A stretch of 64,000 bases of DNA from Bacteroidales bacterium (GTDB lineage Bacteria > Bacteroidota > Bacteroidia > Bacteroidales > UBA1715). This document shows positions 55,458-64,000 of the stretch, piece after piece; the first letter of the stretch is position 1; every line of letters starts with the position of its first letter. The stretch spans positions 1 to 64,000 of the forward strand of contig JADKDL010000005.1 in NCBI GenBank assembly GCA_016714605.1, read 5' to 3'. The position numbers and the translations under genes are program-made. The notes under the pieces were generated by a model. That model saw only the letters and a list, made by a program, of their open reading frames with translations. It did not search any database and was not told where the DNA came from.

Positions 55458-56446
55458 GATAGTGCTTCAATTAAGAGATTGTTTTTTTCTCTATTTTGTG
55501 TGCAAATTCTAAAATATGAACCATCTAACCCTCTAAAATTTTCTGCATTTCTAACACAAATATTTTTTTGTTTATATAAGAAGTTGGATAATTCTCTCGC
55601 TGTTTTTGTTTTAGTTTTCACCAAGAAGAAATGCGTTGGCGAATATAAAACCTCAAAAAGAGGCAGGTTATGTATCTGTTCTTGCAGCCAAATACTTTCT
55701 GAAAGTAATTTAGGCAACAGTGTTTTTATTTGACTAGAATTCTGTATACAGAATTCGCCAATGTGTTGAGCCAGAGCATTTACATTCCAAGGGAAACAAA
55801 GATTTTTGAGAGCTTTAATAATTTCTTCTGATGCAATTATATACCCTAATCTGATACCGGGGATGCCATAAAGTTTGGTAAAAGAACGAATTCTCAAAAC
55901 TCGAGGATGAAGTGTAATACTACTATTTGTACTATGTGGTAGGAAATCTATAAAAGACTCATCTATAACCAAATGAGCGTTAGCATTGAGAGTAAGTAAA
56001 ATATTTATCGTTTCGGCTGTTAATGGTTTCCCATCAGGATTGTTAGGATTTGCTAACCAGGTAATGCCGTTATTATTAGGGACTCCTTTTAATTGTTCTT
56101 GATATAAATAGGAAATAATATGTTTATTCTGTTTACATGCGTCTTCGTATTCAGAGAAAGAAGGTATTGCAATAAAAGAATTTTTACCTTGAAATAATCT
56201 GGCAATAAGGTATATAGCTTCAACTGCACCATTGGTTACCATTACATTTTTAGGTAAAACTGAATGCTCTTCTGCAATTAGTTTTGTGAGTGTTGCTGAG
56301 TCTGATTGTGGATATCTGAGAAGAGAAGAATGCGTTACATTCATCTCTTTCCACATATTCTGAGCAAAGGTACTATTAAATACATTTGAACTGAAATCGG
56401 CAATTATGCTATCATCCTTACACTCATCTCCATGCCCTATAAACAT
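55445..56446 (-). CDS. cobD: Threonine-phosphate decarboxylase (CobD-like aminotransferase)
   Basis: A 333-residue PLP enzyme of the class I/II aminotransferase fold: WLANPNNPDGKPL, LVIDESFIDFLP, the PLP lysine in IRSFTKLYGIPGIRLGYII, and YFRICTQNREKN. Histidinol-phosphate aminotransferase is the closest alternative. The position and overlap with cbiB favour L-threonine-O-3-phosphate decarboxylase, which yields aminopropanol phosphate for CbiB. Confidence 0.85.
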   Translation of the reverse strand: MFIGHGDECKDDSIIADFSSNVFNSTFAQNMWKEMNVTHSSLLRYPQSDSATLTKLIAEEHSVLPKNVMVTNGAVEAIYLIARLFQGKNSFIAIPSFSEYEDACKQNKHIISYLYQEQLKGVPNNNGITWLANPNNPDGKPLTAETINILLTLNANAHLVIDESFIDFLPHSTNSSITLHPRVLRIRSFTKLYGIPGIRLGYIIASEEIIKALKNLCFPWNVNALAQHIGEFCIQNSSQIKTLLPKLLSESIWLQEQIHNLPLFEVLYSPTHFFLVKTKTKTARELSNFLYKQKNICVRNAENFRGLDGSYFRICTQNREKNNLLIEALSCWK

Positions 56447-56465
56447 ATTTTTATATATCCAAAAG

Positions 56466-58568
56466 TTATTTTATTGCTTCTAGATTTTGAATAAAGCATT
56501 CAATGCCTGATGCTTTAATTTTGTCGGCTTCTTCTTTAGCCTCTTTCCATGTTTTGAAAGAACCATAGTAATATACATACATACCTTCGGCTGTCTTTTT
56601 TTCCAAAATATTTTTAAGTGGTTGGAATTTACGTATTGCATTTATTCGTTTCATACTTGCGAATAACTGAACGGTATGTTTTTGCGAAAGATCAAATTTT
56701 ATAGCATCGTCTACATAATACTGTGTTTTTCGTATAAAAGCATCAGGGTAACCAAGGCTTCTAATACGTTGTAAATCTGCTTTTGCATCTTGAGAAGTTT
56801 TATAAGGACCGGTAGCATAACGATAGTAACTTTCATTGCCATAGTGTTCTACCACACTTAGATTGGGGAATTTTTTCTGAATATCCATAGGTACATAACT
56901 AGCAAAAATCTGTATCTCGAAAGTAGATACCATTGTCTGACTAGCACTTGTGCGAGTTGATGTTGCTGTATTATATTGCTCTTGATTTATCTGAGTTTGT
57001 GAAGTTTGAGTAGTTTGGTTATTTGTTGCTTTGCTGGCAGTTGTATTGCCCGAAGCTGTTTGCACACCATTTGACGAGCTTGCATTTGTGTTAGATTTTC
57101 CGGTTGCATTGGTCGATGCTATTTCTCCAGCCGCATTTCCGTTTGATGTACCCACTGCTGCTGCTGTTTCCAACTTTAATGCTTCTGCTGCAGCAATACT
57201 ATCGGCAAGGGCAATGGAGTCTGCTTTTGGATCAATTATTACAATATGAAAAATATCTTTTTTACCAAAAGAAAGGTATCCGTCTGGTCTTTCTACAGCA
57301 TAGTATGCTTGGTGTCCATGATCTACAGGCGAGAAAAAAATATCGTCAAGTGGAGAATTAATGGGAATTGATAAATTTTCAGGCGTAGACCAGTTACCGG
57401 CAGTATCTTTTATTGATTTGAAAACATCATATCCGCCCATGTTATTATGCCCTTTGGAACTAAAGAATAATACAGTATCATCAACAATAAAGGGACTTGC
57501 CTCATCGAAGTTTGTATTAATTACATCACTTAAGCTTTTGGCTTTTGACCATCCGCCTGAGCTGTTTTTTTCGCTGTAATAGATATCCATACCAACGTCT
57601 GGTTTAAAACCGTTGCTGGTAAAGTACAAGGTATTACCGTCTTTTGAAATACTTGCGTGCATTTCCCATTGCGAGGTATTTATAACTCCGGGGAGTTTTT
57701 GAATAGGTGTCCAAATACCTTCTCTTAGGTAACTTATATAAAGTGTTCCTTTATCTATAGATGTAGGTCCGCCGTAGTAATCATTATCACGGTAAAGAAT
57801 GAGTGTTTTTCCATCGTGAGAAGTACTCACGGTCATGCACTTACCTTCGGTCATAAGCTCTTCTGTAATATCTGATGATATATTCCAAACATATTCGCCC
57901 GATTCCGGATCTAATGATTTATAGCTTCTCATTATTCTATAACTCACCTGAATAGAATTGTCTGATTCAGTTACATTTTCTTTTGTAAAATACATAACCG
58001 AATCATTTTCAGATACGCATGGGTTAAATTCTGATGCTGCTGAGTTAACATTTCTGCCCACATTTTGAATTTCTACAGCTTTCGGATTTTCAAAAAACAA
58101 CTTTGCATTTTTACATGCAGCAATTCTAACATCTACATCGTCGTATATTTTTGAAGTATCTTTGCCTAAACCTTTGTATTTCTCAAAATATTCAATTGCT
58201 TTATCAGATTGCAATGTAATTTGGTAAGCATAAGCCAAATAATAAAATGCTTCATACGGTGCAACTCTGGTTTTATATGAATTGTCTTTGTACTTTGCGC
58301 TGGTTCCTTGTACTGCAAATTCGAGGAATGGCAACGCTTTCCATATTTTATATGGTTGATTAATATAGCATACACCAAGTTTAAAAGCACAATTGTAGTG
58401 TGTAGAGTCTTGTATTAATGTTTCAAGATATGCTTCTGCGGCTTTGTCGTATTGTTCATTAAGAAAGTAATAATCGCCATCGCCAAATGCTTTCTTCGGA
58501 CTTCTTTGCGCTATGGCACTATAAGTTACCAGTAATATCAATAAACTGTAAAAAAATTTCATACCCAA
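56466..58568 (-). CDS. TPR/PD40/SPOR exported protein, PorE-like
   Basis: A 700-residue protein with a signal peptide (FFYSLLILLVTYSAIAQ), a TPR-type N-terminus (AFGDGDYYFLNEQYDKAAEA), a WD40-like/PD40 beta-propeller (SISKDGNTLYFTSNGFKPDV, SPFIVDDTVLFFSSKGHNNM), a Ser/Thr/Asn-rich linker, and two C-terminal SPOR-like domains (EIQIFASYVPMDIQ and TVQLFASMKRINAI). PorE of the T9SS has TPR, propeller and an OmpA-type domain; here two SPOR-like regions replace the OmpA part. It probably anchors surface assemblies to peptidoglycan. It lies 19 bp upstream of cobD and shares its strand, but has no metabolic link. Confidence 0.82.
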   Translation of the reverse strand: MGMKFFYSLLILLVTYSAIAQRSPKKAFGDGDYYFLNEQYDKAAEAYLETLIQDSTHYNCAFKLGVCYINQPYKIWKALPFLEFAVQGTSAKYKDNSYKTRVAPYEAFYYLAYAYQITLQSDKAIEYFEKYKGLGKDTSKIYDDVDVRIAACKNAKLFFENPKAVEIQNVGRNVNSAASEFNPCVSENDSVMYFTKENVTESDNSIQVSYRIMRSYKSLDPESGEYVWNISSDITEELMTEGKCMTVSTSHDGKTLILYRDNDYYGGPTSIDKGTLYISYLREGIWTPIQKLPGVINTSQWEMHASISKDGNTLYFTSNGFKPDVGMDIYYSEKNSSGGWSKAKSLSDVINTNFDEASPFIVDDTVLFFSSKGHNNMGGYDVFKSIKDTAGNWSTPENLSIPINSPLDDIFFSPVDHGHQAYYAVERPDGYLSFGKKDIFHIVIIDPKADSIALADSIAAAEALKLETAAAVGTSNGNAAGEIASTNATGKSNTNASSSNGVQTASGNTTASKATNNQTTQTSQTQINQEQYNTATSTRTSASQTMVSTFEIQIFASYVPMDIQKKFPNLSVVEHYGNESYYRYATGPYKTSQDAKADLQRIRSLGYPDAFIRKTQYYVDDAIKFDLSQKHTVQLFASMKRINAIRKFQPLKNILEKKTAEGMYVYYYGSFKTWKEAKEEADKIKASGIECFIQNLEAIK

Positions 58569-58615
58569 AATGTATTTTTAATAATATGTATAATCCTTGA
58601 ATTCTTTTCCGACAC

Positions 58616-58644
58616 CAAATTTATAAAAATATTTTACTGAACAA
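58616..58644 (-). promoter_or_regulatory. Promoter of the PorE-like and cob run
   Basis: On the reverse strand TTG (58642-58644), an 18-bp spacer and TAAATTTG (58616-58623), 48 bp before the PorE-like start. I find no cobalamin riboswitch between this promoter and the gene, and nothing else in the A+T-rich gap up to 59044. Confidence 0.5.
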
Positions 58645-59044
58645 TATATTTATATTTGATATTATGAGCAAAAGGTAATATTTTTTGGTGTAATTAATTA
58701 GTAATCCTATAAATATTCACTTTAGAGTAAGCCTTTTTAATGAAAAAACATAAGAAACATTAAATAATGATAAAATTCTCAAATTAAATCAGTAATTAGA
58801 ATTCACGAATAAAAAAAAATAAAATGTAGTTTTCTATTTTCCAAAATATATTATTAATAGGATTAGCTCTGCTTAAATATACCATATTGTTCATAGGTAA
58901 ATTTGTTTTACTTTTGCATTGTTTTGAAATTATGCTTTTTATAATTTAATCTTAAACCGATTTACTATCACAATTACAATGGTTTATGTTTTTTTGTAAA
59001 ATGCTTATCAACGTTATATTTTTTCTGAATCTATTATATTTAAA

Positions 59045-60229
59045 ATGAGAAATTGTAATTTTCTTTATTGTATAAAATTGAGTAATGTGTTTATATACTC
59101 GTTGTTTGTTGTTTTAATTCTCATCATTGCATCATGCCAATCAAATGAAAAAGAAGATGCTAATAAGAATGTAAAAAGTTCAGATTCTCTACTAAGCAAT
59201 TGTGCTGCTGAACTTTTTATAATTGCTGTAAATGAGCAATATACCTATATAACTATTAAAGACCCATGGAGTAAAACAGCTACTTTAGGTACCTATTTGC
59301 TTGTACATAAAGACAGTGCTGTTAAAGATTATTTTCCAAAAGCCGATTATCTTATTAGAACACCGGTAAAGTCTGTAGCTGCTTTATCTACAACCCATAT
59401 TGGGTTTTTAGCTTTCTTAGGTATGGAGCAAAGTATTACCGGTGTAACCGATCCTTTTAGAGTATATAACGCTAATGTAAGAGCGGGTCTAAAGAATGGT
59501 AAGGTGCTAAACATGGGTATGAGTATGACTCCAAGCGAAGAAAATCTTTTGGCTTTATCGCCCGATGTAATTTTCAAATCTGGTTTCACTCAGGTGAAAC
59601 AACAAGATAAGCAATTGTTGCAGAGTGGATTACCTGTAGTTTATGTGTGTGAGTGGCTTGAGAATTCTCCATTGGCTCGCGCAGAGTGGATTAAAGTGTT
59701 TGCCGCTTTTTATAATGAGATTCAGAAGGGAGATTCTTTATTTGAAAAGGTAAAATCAAATTACGAAAATATTGCTGCAAGAATTTCTGACGAGATAAAT
59801 AGACCAAAAATATTAGCCGGATATGGATTCAAAGGAACATGGTTTATGCCAGGAGGTAGAAGTTATCAGGCTAAATTGATTGAAGATGCAGGTGGCGACT
59901 ATCTTTGGAATACCGACACCACATTTGGCAGTATTCCGCTTGGTTTTGAGACAATATTGTCGGTATCTCAAAATGCCGATATTTGGATTGGCGTAGAGGA
60001 AGATTCTTTTGATCAGTTAGCTGCAAATGAAAAACGACTAACGTTGTTTGAAGCTTATACCGAACGAAAAATTTACAATAGAAACAAGGCTAAAACAACT
60101 GAGGGGGCAAATGATTATTGGGAGACAGCAGTTGTAAGACCAGATTTGCACTTGAGAGACTATTGTTGCATTATCCATCCTGAGTTGTTTAATGACTACC
60201 AGACCGTTTATTATCAAGTTCTTAAATAG
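59045..60229 (+). CDS. ABC transporter substrate-binding lipoprotein (BtuF-like)
   Basis: A 394-residue protein with a lipoprotein signal (FVVLILIIASC, then SNEKEDANK). The periplasmic binding fold of the BtuF/FhuD type is seen in STTHIGFLAFLGMEQSITGV, LLALSPDVIFKSGF and VSQNADIWIGVEEDSFDQLA. It delivers a corrinoid or iron complex to the permease encoded next. The cobalamin genes on the opposite strand favour a corrinoid. No riboswitch is visible upstream. Confidence 0.88.
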   Translation: MRNCNFLYCIKLSNVFIYSLFVVLILIIASCQSNEKEDANKNVKSSDSLLSNCAAELFIIAVNEQYTYITIKDPWSKTATLGTYLLVHKDSAVKDYFPKADYLIRTPVKSVAALSTTHIGFLAFLGMEQSITGVTDPFRVYNANVRAGLKNGKVLNMGMSMTPSEENLLALSPDVIFKSGFTQVKQQDKQLLQSGLPVVYVCEWLENSPLARAEWIKVFAAFYNEIQKGDSLFEKVKSNYENIAARISDEINRPKILAGYGFKGTWFMPGGRSYQAKLIEDAGGDYLWNTDTTFGSIPLGFETILSVSQNADIWIGVEEDSFDQLAANEKRLTLFEAYTERKIYNRNKAKTTEGANDYWETAVVRPDLHLRDYCCIIHPELFNDYQTVYYQVLK

Positions 60230-60309
60230 CTGTTGTTGCATTACCTAATGAAACAAAATAATGTTTCAATAGGTAACATTATTTTTATAATATTGATTGT
60301 TTATTTAAT

Positions 60310-61317
60310 TTGTTTATGAATCAGAAGCAAAAATTATTCTTTATAATTTCATCCATCTTAATCTTTTTTCTGTGCATTTTAGATTTGATGTGGGGAAGTG
60401 TACGTATCTCTTTTACTGAAATAATTTCTGTTTTCAGAGGCACTTCAAGTAATTCAGCTTGGCAATATATAGTTTTAGAATACCGCATTCCCAAAGCACT
60501 CACAGCAATTTTTACCGGAGCGGCATTGTCGGTATGCGGACTTATGATGCAGACTTTGTTCAGAAATCCATTGGCAGGACCTTATGTATTGGGAGTTAGT
60601 TCGGGTGCTAGTTTGGGTGTAGCTTTGTTTATAATGGCAGGAGCTCTTATTCCCGGATTTATGTTAATTGGAATTTTGGGATCATGGGGGTTTGTTCTAT
60701 CGGCAGTGATAGGCGCACTCTTGGTAATGAGCATTGTAATGGTGGTTTCATTCAAAGTTCAAGATGCCGTTTCTTTGCTTATTGTAGGTATAATGTTTGG
60801 AAGCATTACCGCATCTATTGTGAGTATATTGCAATATTTCAGCGATCCGCAGCAGGTTCATAATTTCCTGATGTGGACCTTTGGCAGTTTGTCATCTTGT
60901 ACCTGGGATGAAATAATAATCACGTCTATTTTCTTTTTCCCTACATTAATTATTGCTTTTTTTAGCAGTAAACCACTCAATGCTTTGCTTCTAGGAGAAA
61001 ATTATGCCAAAGGTTTGGGTGTTAATATTAAGAAAACAAGGATTATTGTAATAATCACTACGAGTTTACTAACCGGAACAATTACTGCTTTTACCAAATT
61101 ATGGGTTTTAATTGTTAATGGGCGGAACGAAGAGAGGGTACACCGGCCGGCGAAAAGGTATTGGGCGCCCGCAGCAGCGCCCCGGGGGGCCGCCAACGCG
61201 CGGGGGGGGGCGGATTGGAAACACACTTTACCTATAAATTCTGTAACCGCACTGTTTGGTGCGCCTGTAGTAATTTTAGTTATTTTCAGAAGCCGAAATT
61301 TCAAATATAAGTTTTGA
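60310..61317 (+). CDS. FecCD-family ABC transporter permease (BtuC-like), damaged segment
   Basis: A polytopic permease: LEYRIPKALTAIFTGAALSV, LMMQTLFRNPLAGPYVLGVS, SSGASLGVALFIMAGALIP, and TLPINSVTALFGAPVVILVI at the end. Between AFT (about 61095) and TLPIN (about 61228) the usual G-P-I-G-F-I-G...PH...R block is replaced by a GC-rich stretch that translates to nonsense (VHRPAKRYWAPAAAPRGAAN). The protein as written lacks a needed membrane segment. It would normally be followed by the ATPase gene, which is absent here. Confidence 0.8.
   Translation: MFMNQKQKLFFIISSILIFFLCILDLMWGSVRISFTEIISVFRGTSSNSAWQYIVLEYRIPKALTAIFTGAALSVCGLMMQTLFRNPLAGPYVLGVSSGASLGVALFIMAGALIPGFMLIGILGSWGFVLSAVIGALLVMSIVMVVSFKVQDAVSLLIVGIMFGSITASIVSILQYFSDPQQVHNFLMWTFGSLSSCTWDEIIITSIFFFPTLIIAFFSSKPLNALLLGENYAKGLGVNIKKTRIIVIITTSLLTGTITAFTKLWVLIVNGRNEERVHRPAKRYWAPAAAPRGAANARGGADWKHTLPINSVTALFGAPVVILVIFRSRNFKYKF
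61121..61220. other. GC-rich anomalous insert inside the permease gene
   Basis: 74 of these 100 bases are G or C, against about one third in surrounding DNA. It contains runs such as GCGCCCCGGGGGGCCGCC and CGGGGGGGGGC. Conserved codons of the family are missing exactly here. Low-quality consensus or a misassembly is the likeliest cause. Confidence 0.8.
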
Positions 61318-61364
61318 TGGGATCAAAATAAAAGCATCTATAGCGTTTCGTGAATTGAAAAGCC

Positions 61365-62438
61365 CTAGATCATAAGTCTTTTAACAAAAGGAATATTACT
61401 TATAAAATAACAAAAAGCAAAAGACAAAATAATAGTAGTAGTTATAATTACAGGGAATCCTATTGCAATATGTACGTATATTTCATTCAAGCTATAAGCT
61501 ATAAGTTTTATTCCTAAAGTTCCTGAGTCTAATATCCATATAATAAATACATGACAAAGAAAAACGCCGAAACAAAGATTACTAATTTTAGCTATTTTTT
61601 CTTTATTTTTTTTAAATATCAATATTGAATTGAAATTTATTCTTAAAAATAGTAAAAATATAAGAATTGCATTAATTGTATTAAATATGGAAAATCGATT
61701 CAGAAAAAAATAGTCTGTCTTTTGAATTTCCATACTATGAAATGTTGATAATATTAGGTTTGCTATTATAGAGATAGGTAAAAGTAAAAAATAAGTATTC
61801 TTAATTTTAAAATTTGTATTATGAAGATAATATCCTATTAAATAAAAACCTACGTAGTTTTGTAATTCAATATATGGCATTAAGGCAAATGATATATTGT
61901 AATATTTTTCGAGAAAAGGAGGAATGATAGTAAAAATAGCCCAGTATAGAAAATAGTAATGAATTATTTGATTTGAAGCTTTATTTATAAACACAGATAG
62001 AATAGGAGTAAGAAGATACAAACCGAAAATAAGATATACAAACCACAAATGATAATGTACATTTCCCTTAATAAAATCAGTAAACAATAGAAATATTGAT
62101 TTTAATGAAAAATCATGAAAATAATCATCAGAAGTAAATTTATATATTAGATACCAAATTAGAAATGGAATAAAAATTCTTTTGAATCGATTCCATAAAA
62201 AGATTGATACTGATTTGTTTTTATTTTCACCAAGTAATAAAGTTCCACTTAGCATTATAAAAACGATAGTTCCCCATTTAAAAATAGCATCGTAGGTTAG
62301 TGCAGTAAACCACCAATTAAAGTCTTTTGGAAGAACCAAGAAACTCAAATATCCGTTGGCTACATGTAGTGAAATTATAGCACAAATTGAAAAAATTCTT
62401 AATATATCAAGGTTAAGTGAACGATTAGATGTGTGCAT
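61365..62438 (-). CDS. Acyltransferase 3 family membrane protein
   Basis: A 357-residue integral membrane protein with about ten hydrophobic helices. LNLDILRIFSICAIISLHVA at the N-terminus carries the conserved histidine, and IFMIL-like cores and HYHLWFVYLIFGLYLLTPIL follow, as in OafA/YiaH-type acyltransferases. It transfers acyl groups to sugars of surface polymers; the target is unknown. It stands alone, directly after the damaged permease. Confidence 0.9.
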   Translation of the reverse strand: MHTSNRSLNLDILRIFSICAIISLHVANGYLSFLVLPKDFNWWFTALTYDAIFKWGTIVFIMLSGTLLLGENKNKSVSIFLWNRFKRIFIPFLIWYLIYKFTSDDYFHDFSLKSIFLLFTDFIKGNVHYHLWFVYLIFGLYLLTPILSVFINKASNQIIHYYFLYWAIFTIIPPFLEKYYNISFALMPYIELQNYVGFYLIGYYLHNTNFKIKNTYFLLLPISIIANLILSTFHSMEIQKTDYFFLNRFSIFNTINAILIFLLFLRINFNSILIFKKNKEKIAKISNLCFGVFLCHVFIIWILDSGTLGIKLIAYSLNEIYVHIAIGFPVIITTTIILSFAFCYFISNIPFVKRLMI

Positions 62439-62783
62439 TTAATTCAATTTTTAGCAAATACTTAAAAAATTAATACCCGGAAGATATAAAAACAAAATTA
62501 ATATTTTTATGTTGTACTTATTCTGCAGGAAATTATTCAGATATATTTAGTTTAAATGTAGTAAGTATTTACATAAAATAGTGTTTAATTCACTATAAAA
62601 AAGACTCTATGTCAACTTGTTTCATATTGAATTACTACATAATTGCAATATTGAAAAATTTAGAATCTGTATTGATAAAATGAATTAGTTGAAAAAAAAA
62701 AATGAATTTTCTAAGAATGCCCTTTTCATCTAGTTATTCTATACCTTGTCCAAACTCAAAACCAAGAAAAGTTACTTTAAAAA
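62439..62783. other. Gap with no gene
   Basis: 345 bp of A+T-rich sequence between the acyltransferase start and the bacteriohemerythrin end. No hairpin, repeat or RNA gene is seen. Confidence 0.35.
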
Positions 62784-63191
62784 TTATTTAGCTCCTTTTG
62801 AAATAAGGAAATCGGAATATTTTTTATCGGTAACTTGTATGTGGTTTGTAAGCCAAGTCTTTAAAAAATTTGTAATTTCAAATGAAAGTATTACTTTACC
62901 TGCATTATAACGAGTTTCCAAATCTTTAACCTTTTCAACAAAAAGTTTATGTTCTTTTATATGTTCATCTTTATGAATATAATTGTATTGTTCAAAATAT
63001 TTTTCTTCATGGGAAAAATGAATTACAGTATATTCTTTCATGTTTTTTATCAACTTAGAAACTAAATCGTTTGCAGATTTATTCTTTATCATTTCATAAA
63101 ATTCACTTATCATACCTATAAGTTTTTGGTGCTGACAATCAATAGTGTCTATCTTCACGCTTAAGTCATTGCTCCATTCAAAAAGTGCCAT
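62784..63191 (-). CDS. Bacteriohemerythrin
   Basis: A 135-residue four-helix O2-binding protein. I start it at MALFEWSNDLSVKIDTIDCQ, the normal hemerythrin start, not 37 codons upstream. The di-iron ligands are visible: DCQHQK, VIHFSHEEKYFEQ, HKDEHIKEHKLF and NHIQVTDKKYSDF. It binds O2 through a non-haem di-iron centre and acts in oxygen storage, sensing or protection. It stands alone on the reverse strand. Confidence 0.93.
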   Translation of the reverse strand: MALFEWSNDLSVKIDTIDCQHQKLIGMISEFYEMIKNKSANDLVSKLIKNMKEYTVIHFSHEEKYFEQYNYIHKDEHIKEHKLFVEKVKDLETRYNAGKVILSFEITNFLKTWLTNHIQVTDKKYSDFLISKGAK

Positions 63192-63680
63192 AATCTGTAT
63201 TTTTTTAATATTTATATTTACTGGTGAAAATTGCCTTGTTTTTGTAAATTCACAATGAAAATACAGATTGAATTTATAATGAAATTCAATGATTTTAATC
63301 ATTAGTGCAATTATTAATGGTTTGATAATTTCTTGATGTGTGTTTATTTGAAGAAATTATCTGCTATCTCTACCCAAAACTCAATACCATTATTTAGAAT
63401 ATGATTACTCATCTATTTTAAAAATCACAATTCTATTCATTTCATAAAAAAGTACTTATCGGAACGTGCATCTTTTTTATGATATTGTCGTATCCTACTA
63501 AAATCTGTATATAAGACAGTTTTAAGGTCATTAAAATTATTTCTCTTCCATTTTCAGATTTAATTTTTGCAACAATTACTAGGTATATTGGCAACATTCT
63601 TATAAAAGTAAGCTGTTGAAATTTAGTAACTTGCTCTAGTGAAATTTTAGAATTTTTTCAATAACCAAAAAATGCATATT
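63192..63680. other. Gap with no gene
   Basis: About 490 bp of A+T-rich sequence upstream of the bacteriohemerythrin start and leading to the xylanase gene. I see no convincing promoter box, hairpin or RNA gene. Confidence 0.35.
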
Positions 63681-64000
63681 ATGAGGAAAAACTCACTTTT
63701 TAAGAATGTCCTGAAGATTTGCTTGGCAATTTTCAGTTTTATGGTCTGTTTTCAGACAGCAAATTCGCAGACCATTACCGCAAATACTCAAAGTACTCAC
63801 GATGGATTCTTTTATTCATTTTGGACAGAAAATCCTAATAACGGAGCATCTATGACCTTAGGGCCTGCTGGTAATTATAGCACTACATGGAACAATACCT
63901 TAAATTTTACAGCAGGTAAAGGTTGGGCAGTTGGAAAAGCTGATAGAGTTGTGTGTTTTGAAGGTACATATAATGGAGGAAGCAATGGTTTCTTAGCATT
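63681..64000 (+). CDS. GH11-type endo-1,4-beta-xylanase, 3' end outside the window
   Basis: The visible 106 codons start MRKNSLFKNVLKICLAIFSF with a signal peptide (MVCFQTANSQ). Then come HDGFFYSFWTENPNNGASMT, LGPAGNYSTTWNNTLNFTAG, KGWAVGKADRVVCFEGT and YNGGSNGFLA, the conserved opening of GH11 xylanases. The two catalytic glutamates lie beyond the window. An in-frame ATG three codons upstream (63672) is an alternative start. It would secrete an enzyme that cuts xylan. Confidence 0.85.
   Translation, partial: MRKNSLFKNVLKICLAIFSFMVCFQTANSQTITANTQSTHDGFFYSFWTENPNNGASMTLGPAGNYSTTWNNTLNFTAGKGWAVGKADRVVCFEGTYNGGSNGFLA

Noticed and set aside
51301..59044. Cobalamin riboswitch upstream of the corrinoid genes
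   Set aside because: I looked for the conserved B12-box type sequence on both strands before the runs and found none; the hairpin at 51427-51462 does not carry it.
63192..63302. Longer N-terminus for bacteriohemerythrin
   Set aside because: The extra 37 codons are unlike the family, which starts at MALFEW.
1..64000. tRNA or rRNA genes
   Set aside because: No tRNA-like cloverleaf or rRNA segment was recognised by eye; this should be confirmed with a covariance-model scan.

Overview
The window looks like a Bacteroidota chromosome (Bacteroidales/Cytophagia-like). It is strongly A+T-rich. Several upstream regions carry the Bacteroidota promoter form (TTG or TTTG, about 19-20 bp, TAnnTTTG). Three giant or large exported proteins carry type IX secretion (T9SS) C-terminal domains, and GldK-like, SprB-repeat and PorE-like proteins are present. 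The rsmG, rpmH, asnA and cobalamin genes are typical of the phylum. A DUF134/NifX/MinD cluster and a bacteriohemerythrin fit an anaerobic or microaerobic life. GH5 and GH11 enzymes suggest plant-polysaccharide use.

Layout: (1) 1-9.0 kb holds housekeeping and small regulatory genes: a glycosyltransferase end, an ECF sigma factor, rsmG, rpmH, a reverse-strand block of WYL regulator, DUF3795, GyrI-like, PPOX-like and AraC genes, a TrmH methyltransferase, RluA and another methyltransferase. A large MITE-like inverted repeat lies at 6.9-7.1 kb. (2) 9.2-11.1 kb has a GH5 lipoprotein and a nitroreductase. (3) 11.2-32.2 kb is an accessory region of small modules: DUF2293, a GldK-like protein, DUF3990, a DUF4143 ATPase, higBA, a DUF6364/PIN pair, rhuM, a nuclease-like/HNH pair and mntA with a hepT stub. 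They are separated by a mosaic of short dispersed palindromic repeats, called R1-R4 here. Two gene 3' ends are duplicated beside R1 copies, and hepT is cut by an R2/R3 cluster. A 2679-residue T9SS adhesin sits inside this region. (4) 32.2-45.6 kb holds a 2793-residue PKD protein, an outer-membrane-like protein, a SPOR protein and an SprB-repeat protein. (5) 46-51.3 kb holds asnA, a thioesterase and a cluster of two ferredoxin-type MinD ATPases, two NifX-domain proteins, a small Gly-rich protein and a DUF134 regulator. The cluster is preceded by two identical 20-bp palindromes, one exactly filling the promoter spacer. (6) 51.6-61.3 kb is a corrinoid locus: cobU, a ZIP transporter, cobC, cobS, cbiB, cobD and a PorE-like gene on one strand, with a binding protein and a FecCD permease divergent. 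(7) 61.4-64 kb holds an acyltransferase, a bacteriohemerythrin and the start of a GH11 xylanase.

Caution on quality: many genes are interrupted by single-base changes in homopolymer runs. Examples are the WYL regulator, a methyltransferase, GH5, DUF2293, higB, an outer-membrane protein, zupT, and a hidden compensated pair inside the giant adhesin. About 100 bp of the FecCD gene is replaced by very GC-rich sequence. Several of these 'pseudogenes' are therefore probably consensus errors, although real decay in the accessory region cannot be excluded.
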